DNA of 64,000 nucleotides from Emydura subglobosa. Its lineage: Eukaryota > Chordata > Testudines > Chelidae. The notes beneath the pieces are model-generated. The model was not told the DNA's origin. It worked only from the letters and a program-made list of their open reading frames with translations, and searched no databases. The translations under genes were made by a program, and so were the position numbers. The DNA is taken from assembly GCA_007922225.1 (NCBI GenBank), contig ML679968.1, positions 9,294,399 through 9,358,398 on the forward strand, written 5' to 3'. Position 1 is the stretch's first letter. Every line of letters starts with the position of its first letter. Shown here piece after piece: positions 1 to 12,896 of this stretch.

Positions 1-960
1 CACTTTGACTTATAGTATTCTTGGGGAAAGTAAGAGAATTTTAGCTAATAAAAATGGGTATTTGTGGTGTCCTGCACTTTACAGAAAGTTAAAAGGATAA
101 AAATAAAAAGTAGTGTGACGTCTTTCGAGATGACAGTAGCATTTGTATTAATAAAAGGCACAATGTGCGTCTAACAGGAGAAAAATTGTGTTGCCCCTAA
201 AATGACGACATGCTGCCTCTCACACAGAGATTCTGAAACATTCTCAAAAACATAATTCAGTGGTGAGTGTGAACAATAGGCTCACAACAATTCAATTTTG
301 AGTTTATCCAAATATATATAAGGAAATGAAGATTAAGTCTCTGTTGCTGATATTTTGGTCCTTGCACTTTAGACTTCCAGCTAAGATGCATACTGCTTTT
401 GCAATACAGATGTACAATTAGACGCAGAATGCAATCTGTTCTCAACACTTTTTGCTGTTTTTGTGTGATGAGCGTGAATTTTGCATTATTGTTTTATTCA
501 AACAAAAATAATTATAACCAATTACTCTGTAGTTAGAAGAGCCATGCTTAAGGGCACATATTTTAACATTAAGCACATGAATTTTGTGTTTTCCAGGTTG
601 CATTGTCTTTATAGTCTTTAGCCAAGATTTTCAAACCTGGTTGCATAAAGTTTGGCTCCAAAATCCATTTTGAGGCAACTAAATAAAAGTGCTTTAGCTT
701 CTAAAGATGCAGAGCACTGCAGCTGGACGTTGAACAGTCAACACTGCCATCCAACTGCTGACATACGTGTTTAGTAGTTATGTTTGAAAATTCAGGCCAA
801 TTCTTTTGTCAAAGTAGCTATCTGAATCAATTTGTGACTTTCTTGCTCCAATCTGTGATTTTTCGTTAAAATAGTACTTCGGTAAATTACATTGTCTGCT
901 GTTTGCTTTTACTATTTGGATGCATCTTTGATATGTGTTTGTTTTTATAAAGTGATCAAG
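1..960. other. Unannotated AT-rich sequence
   Basis: I see no gene, RNA gene or clear repeat. Short open frames, such as one at 257-448 on the minus strand, have no recognisable protein character. Confidence 0.5.
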
Positions 961-1166
961 TGTCCAATGGCCTAGTGAATAACAGACTGGATTAGGATTC
1001 AGGAGAGCTGGGGTCTATTCCTGGCTTTGGCATTGGCCTTCTGGGTGACTTTGGGAAAGTCACTTCCCATCCCTTTGTCTGTCTCCATACATGTAAAGTA
1101 GGGATACCTTTGCAAAGCACTTTGAGATCTACTGATGAAAAGTGTTATATAAGAGATCGGTATTCT
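961..1166 (+). repeat. MIR/CORE-type tRNA-derived SINE
   Basis: The head resembles an RNA polymerase III promoter: an A-box-like segment (TGGCCTAGTGAAT) and a B-box-like GGGTCTATTCCTGG around 1011-1024. It continues with the usual MIR body (GTGACTTTGGGAAAGTCACTT) and ends with the conserved CORE/LINE-like tail (AGCACTTTGAGATCTACTGA, then TATATAAGAGATCGGTATTC). The order head, body, tail is complete, but the copy is diverged. It is an old insertion with no coding capacity. Confidence 0.85.
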
Positions 1167-4100
1167 TCTGTATCCCACAAGGAACTACTATTGGTGTGTC
1201 CCCTATATTTCATATTGCTACCCGACAGCGATGCTATATATAATGTAGACTTAAATCGATCAATAACAAAATGTTAAATTAAGCCAACCATTCCTTCTCT
1301 CTTAAGTAAGTCTGACACTCATAGGAAAGGACATTCATAAATGACCAGAGTACAAGTACTGTGGTCCATAGGTCTTTCTTTTCACATTGTGTGTTTTGTG
1401 AACTATAGTCAGATATGGCTTTTGTAGCAATCATTTAACTGGATGCAGTGCAATGAAGTTTCAATTTAATATTATCATTGTGTCCTAAACTCAAGGAGAA
1501 GGAATAATAATAGCTCTGGTATGATTTATAAAGTTGTGAAAAACCAATAACTCATAATATGACAGTTTGGTTATGAAATTCAAGTGTACCACTATGTGAA
1601 GTACAAAAATCAAATGAAGAAAATAACAGCTCTGAAAACTCCTGTGACTTTGCATCACTGAACTGTGTTTATTTCAATTTGTTGTAATTTAATGTAATTG
1701 AATAAAAAGCATTGTCTGAAAATGAGCCCATATGAGGATTTAGAATTCATGCTGGTCCGGATCAAAGTTGATCTCATGTTGGTTACTAAAACTAAGATTC
1801 TGTTCCTGCCTTCCTCAAAGAACACACACAATTTCTATGAAATAAACTCAAATAATAGGTATAATTGATCCAATACTGGAGTCAGAGACAAAACTGCCAA
1901 TTAATTTATTTGGGAAAGAAATGGACCCAGAACTCATAACAGTTTTACGTGGTCCTCTGTTGAAACTACCCAGAATGGTGTCTCAAGGAAGCATTGAGCA
2001 TATATGTGGGTACTAAGATGCATCTCAAAATATCTTTCAAGCACTGCTTGAAAGAGCTTTGAAGGAGACTTATTTAGGAATAGTTTTTGGTTTTGTAATA
2101 TCTTTACCATAATGGGTCTTGTTTCATAACTATGTATAACAACAAAGTTAGGTGGAGGGAACAAATTACCCTGAAACAGTAAAGTTAGAAGAAGCTCTTC
2201 TGTGGCAGATGGCTAACTCCCATTGAAAGCCTAATAGTCACGTGTATCTTTGAAAATTCCACCCTTTAAAGTGTAATGTCTGACTACAGTGCACCCCCCC
2301 CCCCCCCAAGCCCATCAAAATTCAGAATTAAAACCATGACTCCATCCTTACTTTGGCCCCATTTTCCCCTGGTACCTGTAGTCCAGTTTCATATATGTTC
2401 TTTTAACCTAACCTCAAGCAAGTGAAAGAGGTAGAAAAAATGCTCTAGACCATGCTAAGGAGTTACCTTTGGTGGTGGGGTCATTCTGATGAGTCTTTTT
2501 ATGTCAAGACCCAGGCTGAAATGAGTGAGAGGTATCAATATTATTGATCTTTCCATTAATGATGGCTGTGGCATAGAGGCTTGAGCAAAAGTGAATGGTC
2601 TAAGAAAAGTTAAGGTCATAGGGCATAATTGTAATTTTTATATTTGCAGTGGGTCATGGAGATCAGGTTTTAATCATGAGCTAGGAGAATAGTGTGAATT
2701 CCTGGGTCAGTACAAGTGCAAATGAGATGCCATGGCTTGGATATAGAAACACTGTGAATTCTACTTTATTATACTTCTTTATATTATAGAAAGAAAAATA
2801 GAAAAGAAAACTGACATCTCCTGGTTATTTCCCTCCTTTCCCCCCATTCATCATTCCCATCCACACTTCCCATGTTTGAATTCCTATCCCGTAAATTTAA
2901 AAAGTAAATATTTTTGTGCCATCTCATCTACCATATAGAGGATTTAATTTTTAGTAGAGCATGATGTGTTGTTCATTGATAGAAAGTGAACAATAAAATC
3001 ACAGAAACATGCAGCTCTTTGAGCTTAAATGTATTCTGATGTACAGCTATTTCACAGGTATACATCATTTGCAATGACAGGGTTCTGTACAAAGGCCCCA
3101 CTCTGGCAACTGACTGTCCACCTGCATGGAGCCTGTTGAAGGCAGGTTCTCGACTGTGTCCATGCACACTCAATTTCTTGATCAGAACCTAAGGGCTCCA
3201 TGATCCTTTTATCTTGGTATATATTATGTCTTCTGTAGGAATAATAAACACTTCACTTTTAAAAGAAGTAAAGACCAGGTCTTCTTCCTAACATAAATAT
3301 AGTACCAATGCCAGTTTGGGATTTTCAGGAAAAAGGATCAGCTCTTAATCCTCTAGGCCAAATCAAGGCACAACACAACCCTCATTAATACAATTGTCAG
3401 TTCTAGAGTTTCTGGGGTCTCCGTTTTCAGCTCTCATCCTCAGGTTCTGACTACACTTCTCCCTCAGCTTTATTCTATGGGTGCATTATAACTAGGCTTG
3501 GAAAGATTAGATTATCAGTAAATGATGGTAAACACTGATTTCACTGTATACCCACAAACTGATGGAAAAATATATCCATCAATAATAATAAAAATTTGCA
3601 GATAGGCAAAGTAAAAAAAAAAATACTTTAAAACTTATTAGATTTAAGTATATTTACATTGTATATTTTGACACGATGTTGACGATTTGCCTTTTAATGG
3701 TTATAAAACTTTAATTTTTTGAATCTCGGTGTCTCCTGTCATTAAATATTGTCTGATTTTCCTCCACCACTACTCCCAAATTTCCTGAAACTGTGAAAAT
3801 TTAAATTGATAAAAATAGAAAAAGATGCTTAAAAACAAACATCAATATTGTTTGTTGAAATTATAAACAGTAATAAAATTTTGCCAACCCTGTTTATGAC
3901 TGTTGAATACACACAAAAGCACACTCAACTGCAGATTCTGAGTGGCTATTAAATAGTCCCATCAAATAATCTTTCCAGTGTTAATGCTAGGTTTCTATTG
4001 AGTTTTACACCCTCAGATTGCACAAAAAAACCCCGCTGTATTTAAAAGTTTGCTTAATTGAGCATTGAGGTGAAATTCACCAAATGTAGAATGCCTATGA

Positions 4101-4370
4101 ATCACTTAAGTCACTCTTAAACTCTAATTTGAAAATTTAGGTGGATTATAGATCTTTTGCTGATGGACAAATTTCACCCTAATTTTTTTTAAATTATACA
4201 GTGTTTTAAAAACATAAGTAAAACACTCAAACTGAAACAATATTATGTTACATAACCATATAAAACTCTTACTTACTTTTTTATGTAAGACTATATATCG
4301 AAGGTTATATTTTTCCTAAAAAAAAAATATAACTGAAGTGCAGTGCAGTAATAATGTCAAGTAAACACAG
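1167..4370. other. Unannotated AT-rich sequence with a poly-C run
   Basis: No gene or clear transposon is seen. A run of about 16 C residues lies at 2293-2308. Short homopolymer A/T runs occur at 3614-3624 and 4190. Small open frames at 1934-2164 and 2973-3173 (minus) show no family features. Confidence 0.5.
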
Positions 4371-4452
4371 AGAGCCAGATTCCTAGCTGATGTAAATCAA
4401 AGTAGCTATATTGGCTTCAGTGGAACACCTTTTTACACCTGCTGATGATCTG
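4371..4452. repeat. Small MITE of the GCCAGATTC type
   Basis: The left end (GCCAGATTCCTAGCTGATGTAA) and the right end (TTTACACCTGCTGATGATCTG) are imperfect inverted repeats. The middle carries GGCTTCAGTGGAACACC, the degenerate central core of a common turtle-type short palindromic element. No coding capacity. The family name is not certain. Confidence 0.5.
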
Positions 4453-6418
4453 TGTCATATGTGGCAGTGTTGCCACTGTTTTCAGTTGGTGCAGAATTGG
4501 GTGCTTGGAACCCAACTTCCAAAGCTTTCATACATTTGCATGCAGTTAAACAAGGACAGAAAACAAACTCATTGCAGAAAGCATTGAAAACATTGGTTAG
4601 CTTTCTCCTTTGCATTTTGAAACTTTTGTACAGGTTGGTTTATAGAATAATTCTGGTTAGGTTTAGGGGAGATACTCTGTGACATTTCAGTAACTTTCCA
4701 AATTGGAAGTTGCAGCAGTTCCTGACCACCAGGAAATTTGGTTGGGAAAGCTGAGTTGGCTACCTCTTGTCAGGAAATATAACAACTGACTGGGATTTTC
4801 CTAGTGTCCGGCAAAGGGTGGGTTACACAATATTGGACTTCTATGAATGTGTGGGATTAGGAGTCTGGGGCGGGATGGTTCGTCCAAATGAGTGTTGTGA
4901 TGTGTCATCCCCAGCTTAGCATATTAATAATTTATGGTGAAAACCACTGCATTGAAAATCTTGTTCACCTTTATGTTGGTACTTAAATATGGATTTATGT
5001 GCCTGACTTGAGCCACTGAAATTTGGAAAGTGTGGAGATGGTTAACACATTTGCATGGTAAATGCAGTTTGATATCCTTTGTTAAAATGCATGAACCTTA
5101 TAGAGCACAACAAATAGATCAGTTCCAGCCCTGGGAGCAGGACTTTTGTGAATATAAAGCAATCATTTTTTATTTTTAACGTGGCTCAGAATTTTGAGGT
5201 CACAGCCAGTTTCAGGTGTAATATTGGAATTGCTATCGCTTTTGCCTCAATTCTTTTACATTTTGCTGTACATTTTTTTGGAGGCAGCTCACCATTTTCT
5301 GTCTATTCAGTGTTCATTGTTTTTCTTTGTGCTGGGTTGTGTTGAAATATGTTGGCATACGATAGTATGACTACTGACTCTTGAAATCTTCAGAACAAGA
5401 TGTACTTCATGTGAATATCCTACATTTAAATAATCAGGTAAATTAATTTGACATGCATCCCACCCCCAAGAAAACTCCATAAATGCAGTCAAATTTGTAA
5501 GGAATCAACTTGGAGCACATTTGGGGCTGAACATATAAGTGCTATTGGAATTTTAAAAATACAGAAGTTGCATAATTTCAACAATGATGCACTTGTTTTA
5601 TTCTGAAATGTTGTTGCCCAGGGACTGGATTGTTTACTGCATTTACTTAATCTCTGATCAAAATGTCTAACTCAGAAAGGCTGTATGCAAAGAGAAAGTG
5701 GAAGACAATTGCATTATGATTTCTTCACAGAACAACATTTAATTTGCAATCTATTTTTTAGAGCACATGTCATGTTTAAATTGAAGAGTTAGGGGTACAG
5801 CTTTCACTATATGTATCCATAATGGCTGAACTAAGGATGTCTTATTGTATGTGCCCCAGAGCATGCAATTAAATGCACTGGAAAATATCTGTGGATGAAA
5901 TACCATTTACCAGAATGATTTACCAGAGGAGACACTGAGCAACAGTTACAGGTTATATGCCAGCTATTCAAAGGGAGCTTTTATCCTAAAAGGAGTCAGA
6001 AAATCTCAATGATTGTTACCTAAAAATAGAACAGCAGTGAGACTTTCTGAATAGAAGGTCAGAATAAGAGAAGAATTGTTGTAAATTAATGTGAGAATCT
6101 GTGCCTGAATCTGAATACTATTGCATACAATTACAAATGAACATCATCATGTAAGGAAATAATTACCTGTGCTCTAAGTATTATTATTTATTTGTGTAGC
6201 CCAATAGTATGGAGGGTTGTTGTCCCAAAGATCTTCTAAATAGATACAAAAAGCAAGAAAGTCTGGAAGATGCAAAGGAGAGCATTTGGACTGAATGATA
6301 ACGTTCTCATGTATTTTGCTAATTACAGTGGGGAAGGGGAGAGGACAATTGAAAATTTGTTTAATCTAATTTCTTACTTCTTTCTCCCTGTAGAGAAATG
6401 TTATGTTTTATGTACTCA
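4453..6418. other. Unannotated sequence
   Basis: AT-rich DNA with no supported gene or RNA. A segment near 6175-6225 (TATTATTATTTATTTGTGTAGC) could be the end of a minus-strand SINE, but it is too short to call. Confidence 0.45.
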
Positions 6419-6785
6419 GGCCTTGTCTACAGTAGAAAATTTTGTTGATGCCAGTTACAGAGATTATGATAAAGCGCTGTAATTACAGTGCTTGTGCCTG
6501 TCCATACAGTACTCATCATGTCGCCAAAGTGTATCCACAGTTGGTGCTCTAGCCTCGACATTGAGACCAGTGCACTGTGGGAAGCTATTCCACTGTGCAG
6601 CTCACCACCTTGTGCCACTAGGAGTTGTGGGAAGGTGAAGAGGATCGCAGTGCATCATGGGTGCAGGCTCAATGTTCCATGATGCAGTGATTTCCGTCCC
6701 ATCGTTCTATGGGTTTCCAATTGCGTTTCATGGCATTTTTCAATAGACCCAGTTTCCTGAATGCCCGCCGTCTCTATCTTAAAGG

Positions 6786-8017
6786 ATGGATCCTGCACTG
6801 CTCTACACTATTGTTGTCAGTGTTCTGAACACATCGTGGCTGGTCATACAGTATATCATGAGCTCACAATTGGAACTAGAATCCGAGGTGCCTGACCTGC
6901 TGTGTGCCATGCAAACAAACAACGTCGGATTACTTTTTGAATTCCTGGAGCATCTGCACATAGTGCACCGCCGCTTTTGGGTGAGTGAAACAAGCATCGA
7001 GTGGTCAGATCGCATTGTTATGCAGGTCTGGCATTATGAGCAGTGACTGCAGAACTTTTGAATGTGTAAAGCCACCTTCATGGAATTCTGTGCAGAGCTT
7101 GCCCCTGCCCTGCAGTGCAAGGACACCAGAATAAGAGCTGCCCTCTTGGTGAAGCGTGTGGTGATTGCCATGTGGAAGCTGGCAACTTCAGACTGCTATC
7201 AGTTGTTCGCTAATCAGTTTGGAGTTGGGAAGTCCACCTTTGGAGCTGTGTTATCGCAAGTGTGCAGGGCCATTAATCGCATTATTGTTCGAAGGACTGT
7301 CAGTTTTGAAAATGTGTGTGAAATAGTGGATGGCTTGAAATGATGGGATTCCCTAACAGTGGCAGAGCGATAGATGACACACACATTCCAATTTCCCGGA
7401 ACGTCTTGCAACAGAGTACATCTATAGAAATGGGGTACTTCTCTGTGGTACTGCAGGCACTTGTGGATCTCCATGGGCATTTCACTGATGTCAGCGTGGG
7501 TTGTTCAGATAAGGTGCATGATGTTTGCATCTTCAGGAACAGTGGCCTGTACAGAAAGCTGCAAGCAGGGAATTTATTTCCAGACCAAAAGATTCCAATG
7601 GAAGATGTTGAAATGCCAATAGTGATCCTGGGAGACTCAACCTATCCCTTACTGCCATGGCTTATGAAGCCTTTTACGAGCAACCTGGATAGCAGCAAGG
7701 AATGCTTAAATAACAGGCTGAGCAGGTGCTGAATGATCATTGAATGTGCGTTTGGCAGATAAAAAGCTCACTGGTGGTGTCTTTATGGGAGGTTAGACCT
7801 AAATGAGGAAAATATTCCCATGGTTATAGCTGCCTGCTGTGTGCTCCATAATAGTTGTGAAGCTAAGGGTGAAAAGATTCTACCTGGGTGGAGTGCGGAG
7901 GCGGATCGCTATACAGCTGCATATGAGCAACCAAATTTTAGGGGTATTAGAGGGGCACAACAGGGTGCCATTAAAATCAGGGAGGCCTTGAACTATTTTG
8001 ACAATGAGCAACAGTAA
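6786..8017 (+). pseudogene. PIF/Harbinger DDE transposase pseudogene (HARBI1-like)
   Basis: Transposase of the DDE_Tnp_4 type, which cuts and rejoins the transposon ends in the nucleus. It reads in three pieces. Residues from 6786 end at a TGA at 7044, and the same frame resumes at 7062-7343 (KATFMEFCAEL, then LFANQFGVGKSTFGAVLSQV, a helix-turn-helix-like segment). A frame change follows to 7340-7732 and 7820-8017. The catalytic blocks are visible: AIDDTHIPI (D at codon 7370), VHDVCIFRNSGLY (D at 7517), and an IIECAFG block (E at about 7742) that lies just after an in-frame TGA at 7730. A second stop is at 7760. The C-terminal block VIAACCVLHNSCEAKGE is well preserved. At least three stops and one frameshift make it inactive. 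Its order and motifs match the family closely, so identity is secure. Confidence 0.9.
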
Positions 8018-9402
8018 GGTGTCTATTTAGACAGCACTGTGCCATGCTATGACTGCTATCCAGCTTGCATTGTGTATCAATGTGCAACCACCGTGTGCAA
8101 GAGACAAATGAAGATTGCTTATGCTTCACGGAGTATGTCTTTATTAAACAACAATTATTTAAAACACACAGGAAAAACTGGGTTGGAGGGTAGAAAGCAG
8201 TAAGGGGCACTGAGAGCTATGGCAGCTGGATGTAAGTCCAGCTATTGTTCTGGAAGCTGTCTGAAGGGATGGAGTGAACAGGGTACCGAGACGGGACAGG
8301 AGTTTGTTAGGAATGTGTGGATGGAATTTGGAGAGGGCATGGAAAGCAGTTCCGTATTGGCTGCGGAATACAGAATTTGGGGCAAGCATGCATGAATTCA
8401 GTCTGCAGTGTTATGAGTGACTTTAGCAGCTCTGTTTGCTCCTCCATGGATTTTATCATGCACTTGTGACCTGCTATCACTTACTCCTTGTTTTCCCTCC
8501 TCTCCTGCCTATTGATTTTTGGACACAGTACATCTCCATGCCTTTTTTTTCCCTCTTTTTTTCCACCTCAGAGGACTGGAAGAGTTCTTGGAACATCTCC
8601 TCTTTGCTTCTCCGTGGTCATTTTTTTATCAGCCACAGGTGCTCAAGGGCACATCTGTAGATGCACAATAAACAGAAGCATTATTGTGAGTGCCATAACA
8701 GCATTAATGCATTACTGTAAAATACACCTCTTTGTCACTGTCTCCTGGCAAGAGCACAGCTCAATGATCACTCAGGGTATGGTGAGTTGTGCCTGGGGGA
8801 AGGGGGCACTCAAGCTGGGGAAAAGGTTCTGAGTGGTCATTTGGGGAATTAATGCAGGTAGTTAGGGATACAATTTCAAATTGTGCCACCATTTTCCACA
8901 TGGGTGGGAGGGGCATAGAAACCAATAGTAAGCAGGGATGCTAGGGTGCATCTCCTTCTGGTGAGCAACTTCAAACTGCATCCCTATGCTGCTTGCCTGT
9001 GTGCCACTTTGGTCCCTGCACAAGTGATTGTCAATTGGCATGGGAAAGTTTCTTATAATGGGGGAAGAAACAAAGTGGCTTTGCCAAGGAATCTCCGGCA
9101 GAGGATTGGCGAGCACCTGGCACCTGGAAGTTTCCTGGCGATCTCTCTAGAGGATTCCTGTGAAATCTCAGTGCGTGTTAACTCTTTTTCTGCCACACTG
9201 CCTACCTGAACAGGGGAATGGGAAGCACATGCAAACACAGCTATTTTTGTGCATTTCTATCCCTTCAACCAACTGTATCATGCAACAAAGCAAAGGACAG
9301 CTGTACCTTATGTAACCGAGCAGCATCAGTTCAAAAAAACCACTTACCCAAGCTCCCCTCTCCTGTTTCCTGCACACCAGAGATGGAGGGCTAGGATTGG
9401 CT

Positions 9403-9891
9403 TTAACCCTCCTGGGTCAAGAACAGTTCCTGGCTCTCCATGTCAGCAAACAACCCAGTACTCTGGTCCATATCATCCACCAACTGAACCTCCTCGTCCA
9501 TGACTTCTTCATCAGGGTTGAGTCCAGTGTCCACTGCTTCTGGGCCCGCTGAGGTATCTACAGGTCTCTTGGCAGTGGAGGTGGGGGTCACCCTTGAGGA
9601 TGGCTTCCAGCTCCTTATAGAAGTGGCAGATCTTTGGCTCTGCACCAGAGTAACGGTTTGACTCCCTAGCCTTTTGGTACCCCTACCACAGTTCCTTGAT
9701 TTTTCACACAGCACTGCAGCATGTCCCATACATAGCCCTTCTCCGCCATTAAACAAGAAATGTGTATGTATTAAAATTCTTTCGGCTGGAGCTGACCTGG
9801 GACTGTACAGCCTCCTCTCCTGAATGCCAATCCGATCTAAAAGCTCCAGTGTGCTCCAAGAGGGAGAGCATTTGGTGCCTGGAGCCACCAT
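9403..9891 (-). pseudogene. Harbinger Myb/SANT-type accessory protein pseudogene
   Basis: In PIF/Harbinger elements a second protein with a Myb/SANT trihelix domain binds DNA and helps the transposase enter the nucleus. This minus-strand frame opens with SPSWSTLELLDRIGIQE, the start of that domain, but the middle (about residues 30-95) has lost the usual helix pattern, probably through frameshifts. The acidic C-terminal tail is well kept (AKRPVDTSAGPEAVDTGLNP, then DEEVMDEEVQLVDD and SQELFLTQE). It converges with the transposase gene. It has no in-frame stop over 162 residues but is not expected to fold properly. Confidence 0.8.
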
Positions 9892-10281
9892 GGTCAGCTG
9901 GGAAGATGCAATGTTAGCTCTTTGTGCTAACCAAGCAGGAAGAGGAATTTCAAAACCTCATGGGACTTTAAAGGGGGAGGTGCAGATGGCTATTGGGCAG
10001 CGGAGTTAAAACTGATGGCCAGAGCAGTCAGGATGGGCATTGTGGGACACTTCCTGGAGGCAATTTACTGTGACATAACCAAGCAGATTCTACACTGCCA
10101 CTTTGTCGCTAAAAGTTTGACATGAAATGCTCTATGCCTCTCGTCGAGGTGGTTTTATTTTGTTGCAAAATCAGAGAAGTTGGGTCGGCGGAGGGTTCAG
10201 CAATATTGCAGTGTGTAGACCCACTGTTTTGATGCAAAAAGCTGACTTTTGTCAACCAAAGTATCTAGTGTAGATCTAGTT

Positions 10282-10559
10282 GTGTTGGACTAGGGTTCCA
10301 TTCACAGGGGACAACATATAGAAAGAGTACTGGATTGTGAGAAAAGCACACCAGTGGTAATAAATTGTGAGGCATGAGATAGAGAAGGGTAGGGAGGCAA
10401 ATGAAAAACAAAGAAGAGATTTAGGCAGATGCTAGTTTGGGTAGCTCTTGCAGGTAGAACAAAGAACTTGATTTTAGTGCAAAAGTTTAGGAAAGCAGTG
10501 TAAAGACGTGACCATTTAACCAAAATGTGACAGTCACCGTTTCAGCAATATCTGTTCCT
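10282..10559. other. Spacer between Harbinger and LINE
   Basis: Purine-rich unique sequence. Nothing recognised. Confidence 0.4.
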
Positions 10560-12640
10560 GACCTGGTTTAGAGGGAAAGTGAAGGAAGCTGTAAATAATA
10601 ATAATCATAAAAAATATATAACTAATGAAAGAAAGGGGAAGTTGATACTAATGAATATAAATCAGACGTTAGGAATTGTAGAAAACTGATAAGGGAAACT
10701 AAAGGACACAAGGAGAAACCTATGGTCAGCAGAGTTAAGGACAGTAACAAGGAGTTTTTAAATACACTAGGCACAAAAGAAATTCTTACAATTGTATTGA
10801 TTCAGGCTACATGGAAATGGTGGAATTATCAATAATGCAGAAAAGGCAGAAGTGTTCAATACATTTCTCTGTTTTGTATTCGGAGGGGGTGCAGATGATA
10901 TAGTGGTGACATGGTGATAACACTTTCTTCTCCACTAGTATCTCTGGAGGATATTAAACAGAAGCTACTAAAGTTAGGCATTTTTAAATCAGCAGGTCCA
11001 GAAAACTTGCATCCAAGAGTTTTAAAAGAATCGGTTTAAGAAGTTTCTTGACCATTAATGTTGATTTTTTCAATACATCTTGGAGCACTCGGAAAGTTCC
11101 AGAAGACTGAATGAAAGTTAATGCTGTGTCAGTTCTAAAATTGATAAATGGGATGGCCAAAGTAATTATAGGCCTATCAGGCCAATATTGATCCTGGGCA
11201 AAATAATAGAGCAGCTGACATGGGACTCAATTAATAGAGAATTAAATGAGAGTGATGTAATTAATGATAATCAACATGGGTTGATGTAAAATAGATCCTG
11301 TTAAACTGACTTGCTATCTCATAAAAAAAAAAACAGGTTTGGCTGGTAAAGGTAATAGTGTTGTTGTATTAAACTTAGACCACTGTACGGCATTTGACTT
11401 GGTATTGCATGACATTTTGATTTAAAAAATTAGAACAATATAAAATTAACATGCCCACATTAATGTATTTACAACAGACTAAGCAATTAGTCTCAAAATG
11501 TAAGTGTATCATCATCAAGCAGGTATATTTGCAATGGGGTCCTGCAGGGTTTGATTCTTGGACCTAGGCTGCTTAATAATTTTATCAGTGGTGTAGAATC
11601 ACAGCTAACATTTGTAGATGACAAATAAATTGGGGGAGGGTAAATAATAAAGAGGACAGGTCACTGATTCAGAGCTATCTGAATTGCTTGGTAAACTGTG
11701 TTTACACTGTGTTTACACTGTGTTTTTAATACATCTAAATGTAAATGTATACATGTGGGAACAAAGAATTTAGGCCATACTTACAGGACGGAGGACTCTA
11801 TCCTGAGAAACAGTAAGTCTGAAAAAGATTTGGGTGTCCTGGTGGATAATCAGCCAACCATGGGTTCCAGTGGGACACCATGGCCAAAAGACCTAATGCG
11901 ATCCTGGGATGCATAAACAGGAAAATCTCAATCTTTAAATCATTATTTGAGGAAATCAATAACTCAGTCTTGGGTTAGGGGTCCATTACAGGAGTGGGTA
12001 GGTGAAGTTCTGTGGCCTGAATTATGCAGGAAGTCAGACTAGATGATCATAATGTTCCCTTCTGATCTTATAGTCTATGCGGGTTACAGAATCTATTTTT
12101 TCCTCTGTACTTCATATGTGTGTGATCGCTATTGGAATACTGTGTCCAATTCTGATGCCCACATTTCAAGAAGGTGGTTGATCAATTGGAAAGGGTTCAG
12201 AGAAGAGCCATGACAGTGATTAAAGGATTACAAAGCATGTCTTCTAGTGATAGGCTCAAAAAGCTCAATCTGTTTAGTTTGTCAAAGATAAGGTTAGGGG
12301 ATGACTTGATTACAGTCTATAAATATCTATGTGGGGAATAAATATTTTACAATGGGCTTTTCAGTCTAGCAGAAAAATGTATAAAATGATCATAGGCTGG
12401 AAGTTGAAGATAGGCAATTCAGAGTTGAAATGAGGAGTACATTTTTGACATTGAGGGTACATAACCATTGGAACAATTTATCAGGGGTTGTGGTGGCTTC
12501 TCCATCACTGACAATTTTTAAATCAAGATGGGATGATTTTTCTAAAAGATATGGTCTAGGAATTATTTGGGGGAAGTCTATAGCCATTGTTACACTGGTT
12601 ACAGGTCAGATTAGTTGATCACACGGGTCCGTTCTGGCCT
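10560..12640 (+). mobile_element. CR1/L3-type LINE relic, 3' half of ORF2
   Basis: The translated + strand shows broken pieces of a CR1-clade reverse transcriptase in order. First is a linker-like region (NLWSAELRTVTRS, near 10720). Then FKSAGPENLHPRVLKES near 10985-11035. Then an FVDD-type catalytic motif (TTTGTAGATGAC near 11610), the KCKCIHVGTKN and SEKDLGVLVDN blocks (11735-11850), GCINRKIS (11905), a VQRRAM-type block at 12195, and the C-terminal thumb-like region up to about 12640. Many stops and frameshifts are present. A separate CR1 tail sits inside it at about 11945-12078. It is an old, inactive copy. Confidence 0.85.
11945..12078 (+). repeat. CR1 3' tail inside the LINE
   Basis: This segment carries the usual CR1 3' terminal wording (CAGACTAGATGATCATAATG, then CTTCTGATCTTATAGTCTATG). 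On both sides is LINE ORF2 sequence belonging to a single frame order, so the tail interrupts it. It is either a nested insertion or the product of a rearrangement. Confidence 0.6.
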
Positions 12641-12838
12641 TGGAATCTGAGAACAAAGAGCAAGTAATTACACAAACGGTAGGTGATAAGGCTATGATTC
12701 AGTAGTATAAGCATCTAGGGTTTTTTTGCATTTTGTTTTGAATATCTGTACCTAGAGTCTCAGGAAGTACAGGTTCAGATCCCAGAAGAACTAACTTTGC
12801 CCTTGGGCCTTCCAATCTCTGTGCAGTTTTGTATGACA
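12641..12838. other. Short unannotated spacer
   Basis: No gene or clear repeat recognised. Confidence 0.4.
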
Positions 12839-12896
12839 AAGGGTAAAATTTCCAAAAGCTAAGTCCCATTTTCAAAAGTGATATAGGCACTTTACT
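12839..12896. repeat. MITE fragment (GGGTAAAATTT type)
   Basis: GGGTAAAATTTCCAAAAGC, then CATTTTCAAAAGTGATATAGGC, is the left half of a short turtle-type palindromic MITE. It is cut off at the left end of the next element, so that element probably inserted into it. The right half is not found after 13751. Confidence 0.5.

Larger units (their letters stand above)
6419..10281 (+). mobile_element. PIF/Harbinger DNA transposon, near full length, degenerate
   Basis: The left terminus begins GGCCTTGTCTACAGTAG and continues AAAATTTTGTTGA. The right terminus read in reverse begins at about 10281 with TCTACACTAG followed by ATACTTTGGTTGA, so the two ends are imperfect terminal inverted repeats. Inside are a + strand DDE transposase pseudogene (6786-8017) and a - strand Myb/SANT-type pseudogene (9403-9891), which is the two-gene content of autonomous PIF/Harbinger elements. 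A 3-bp target duplication is expected for this family, but I cannot identify one with confidence. The segment between the two genes (8060-9400) and the right-hand 400 bases show no other reading frame worth calling. Confidence 0.85.

Noticed and set aside
8488..8832. 114-codon frame between the Harbinger genes
   Set aside because: Pyrimidine-rich spacer of the transposon with no resemblance to either transposon protein.
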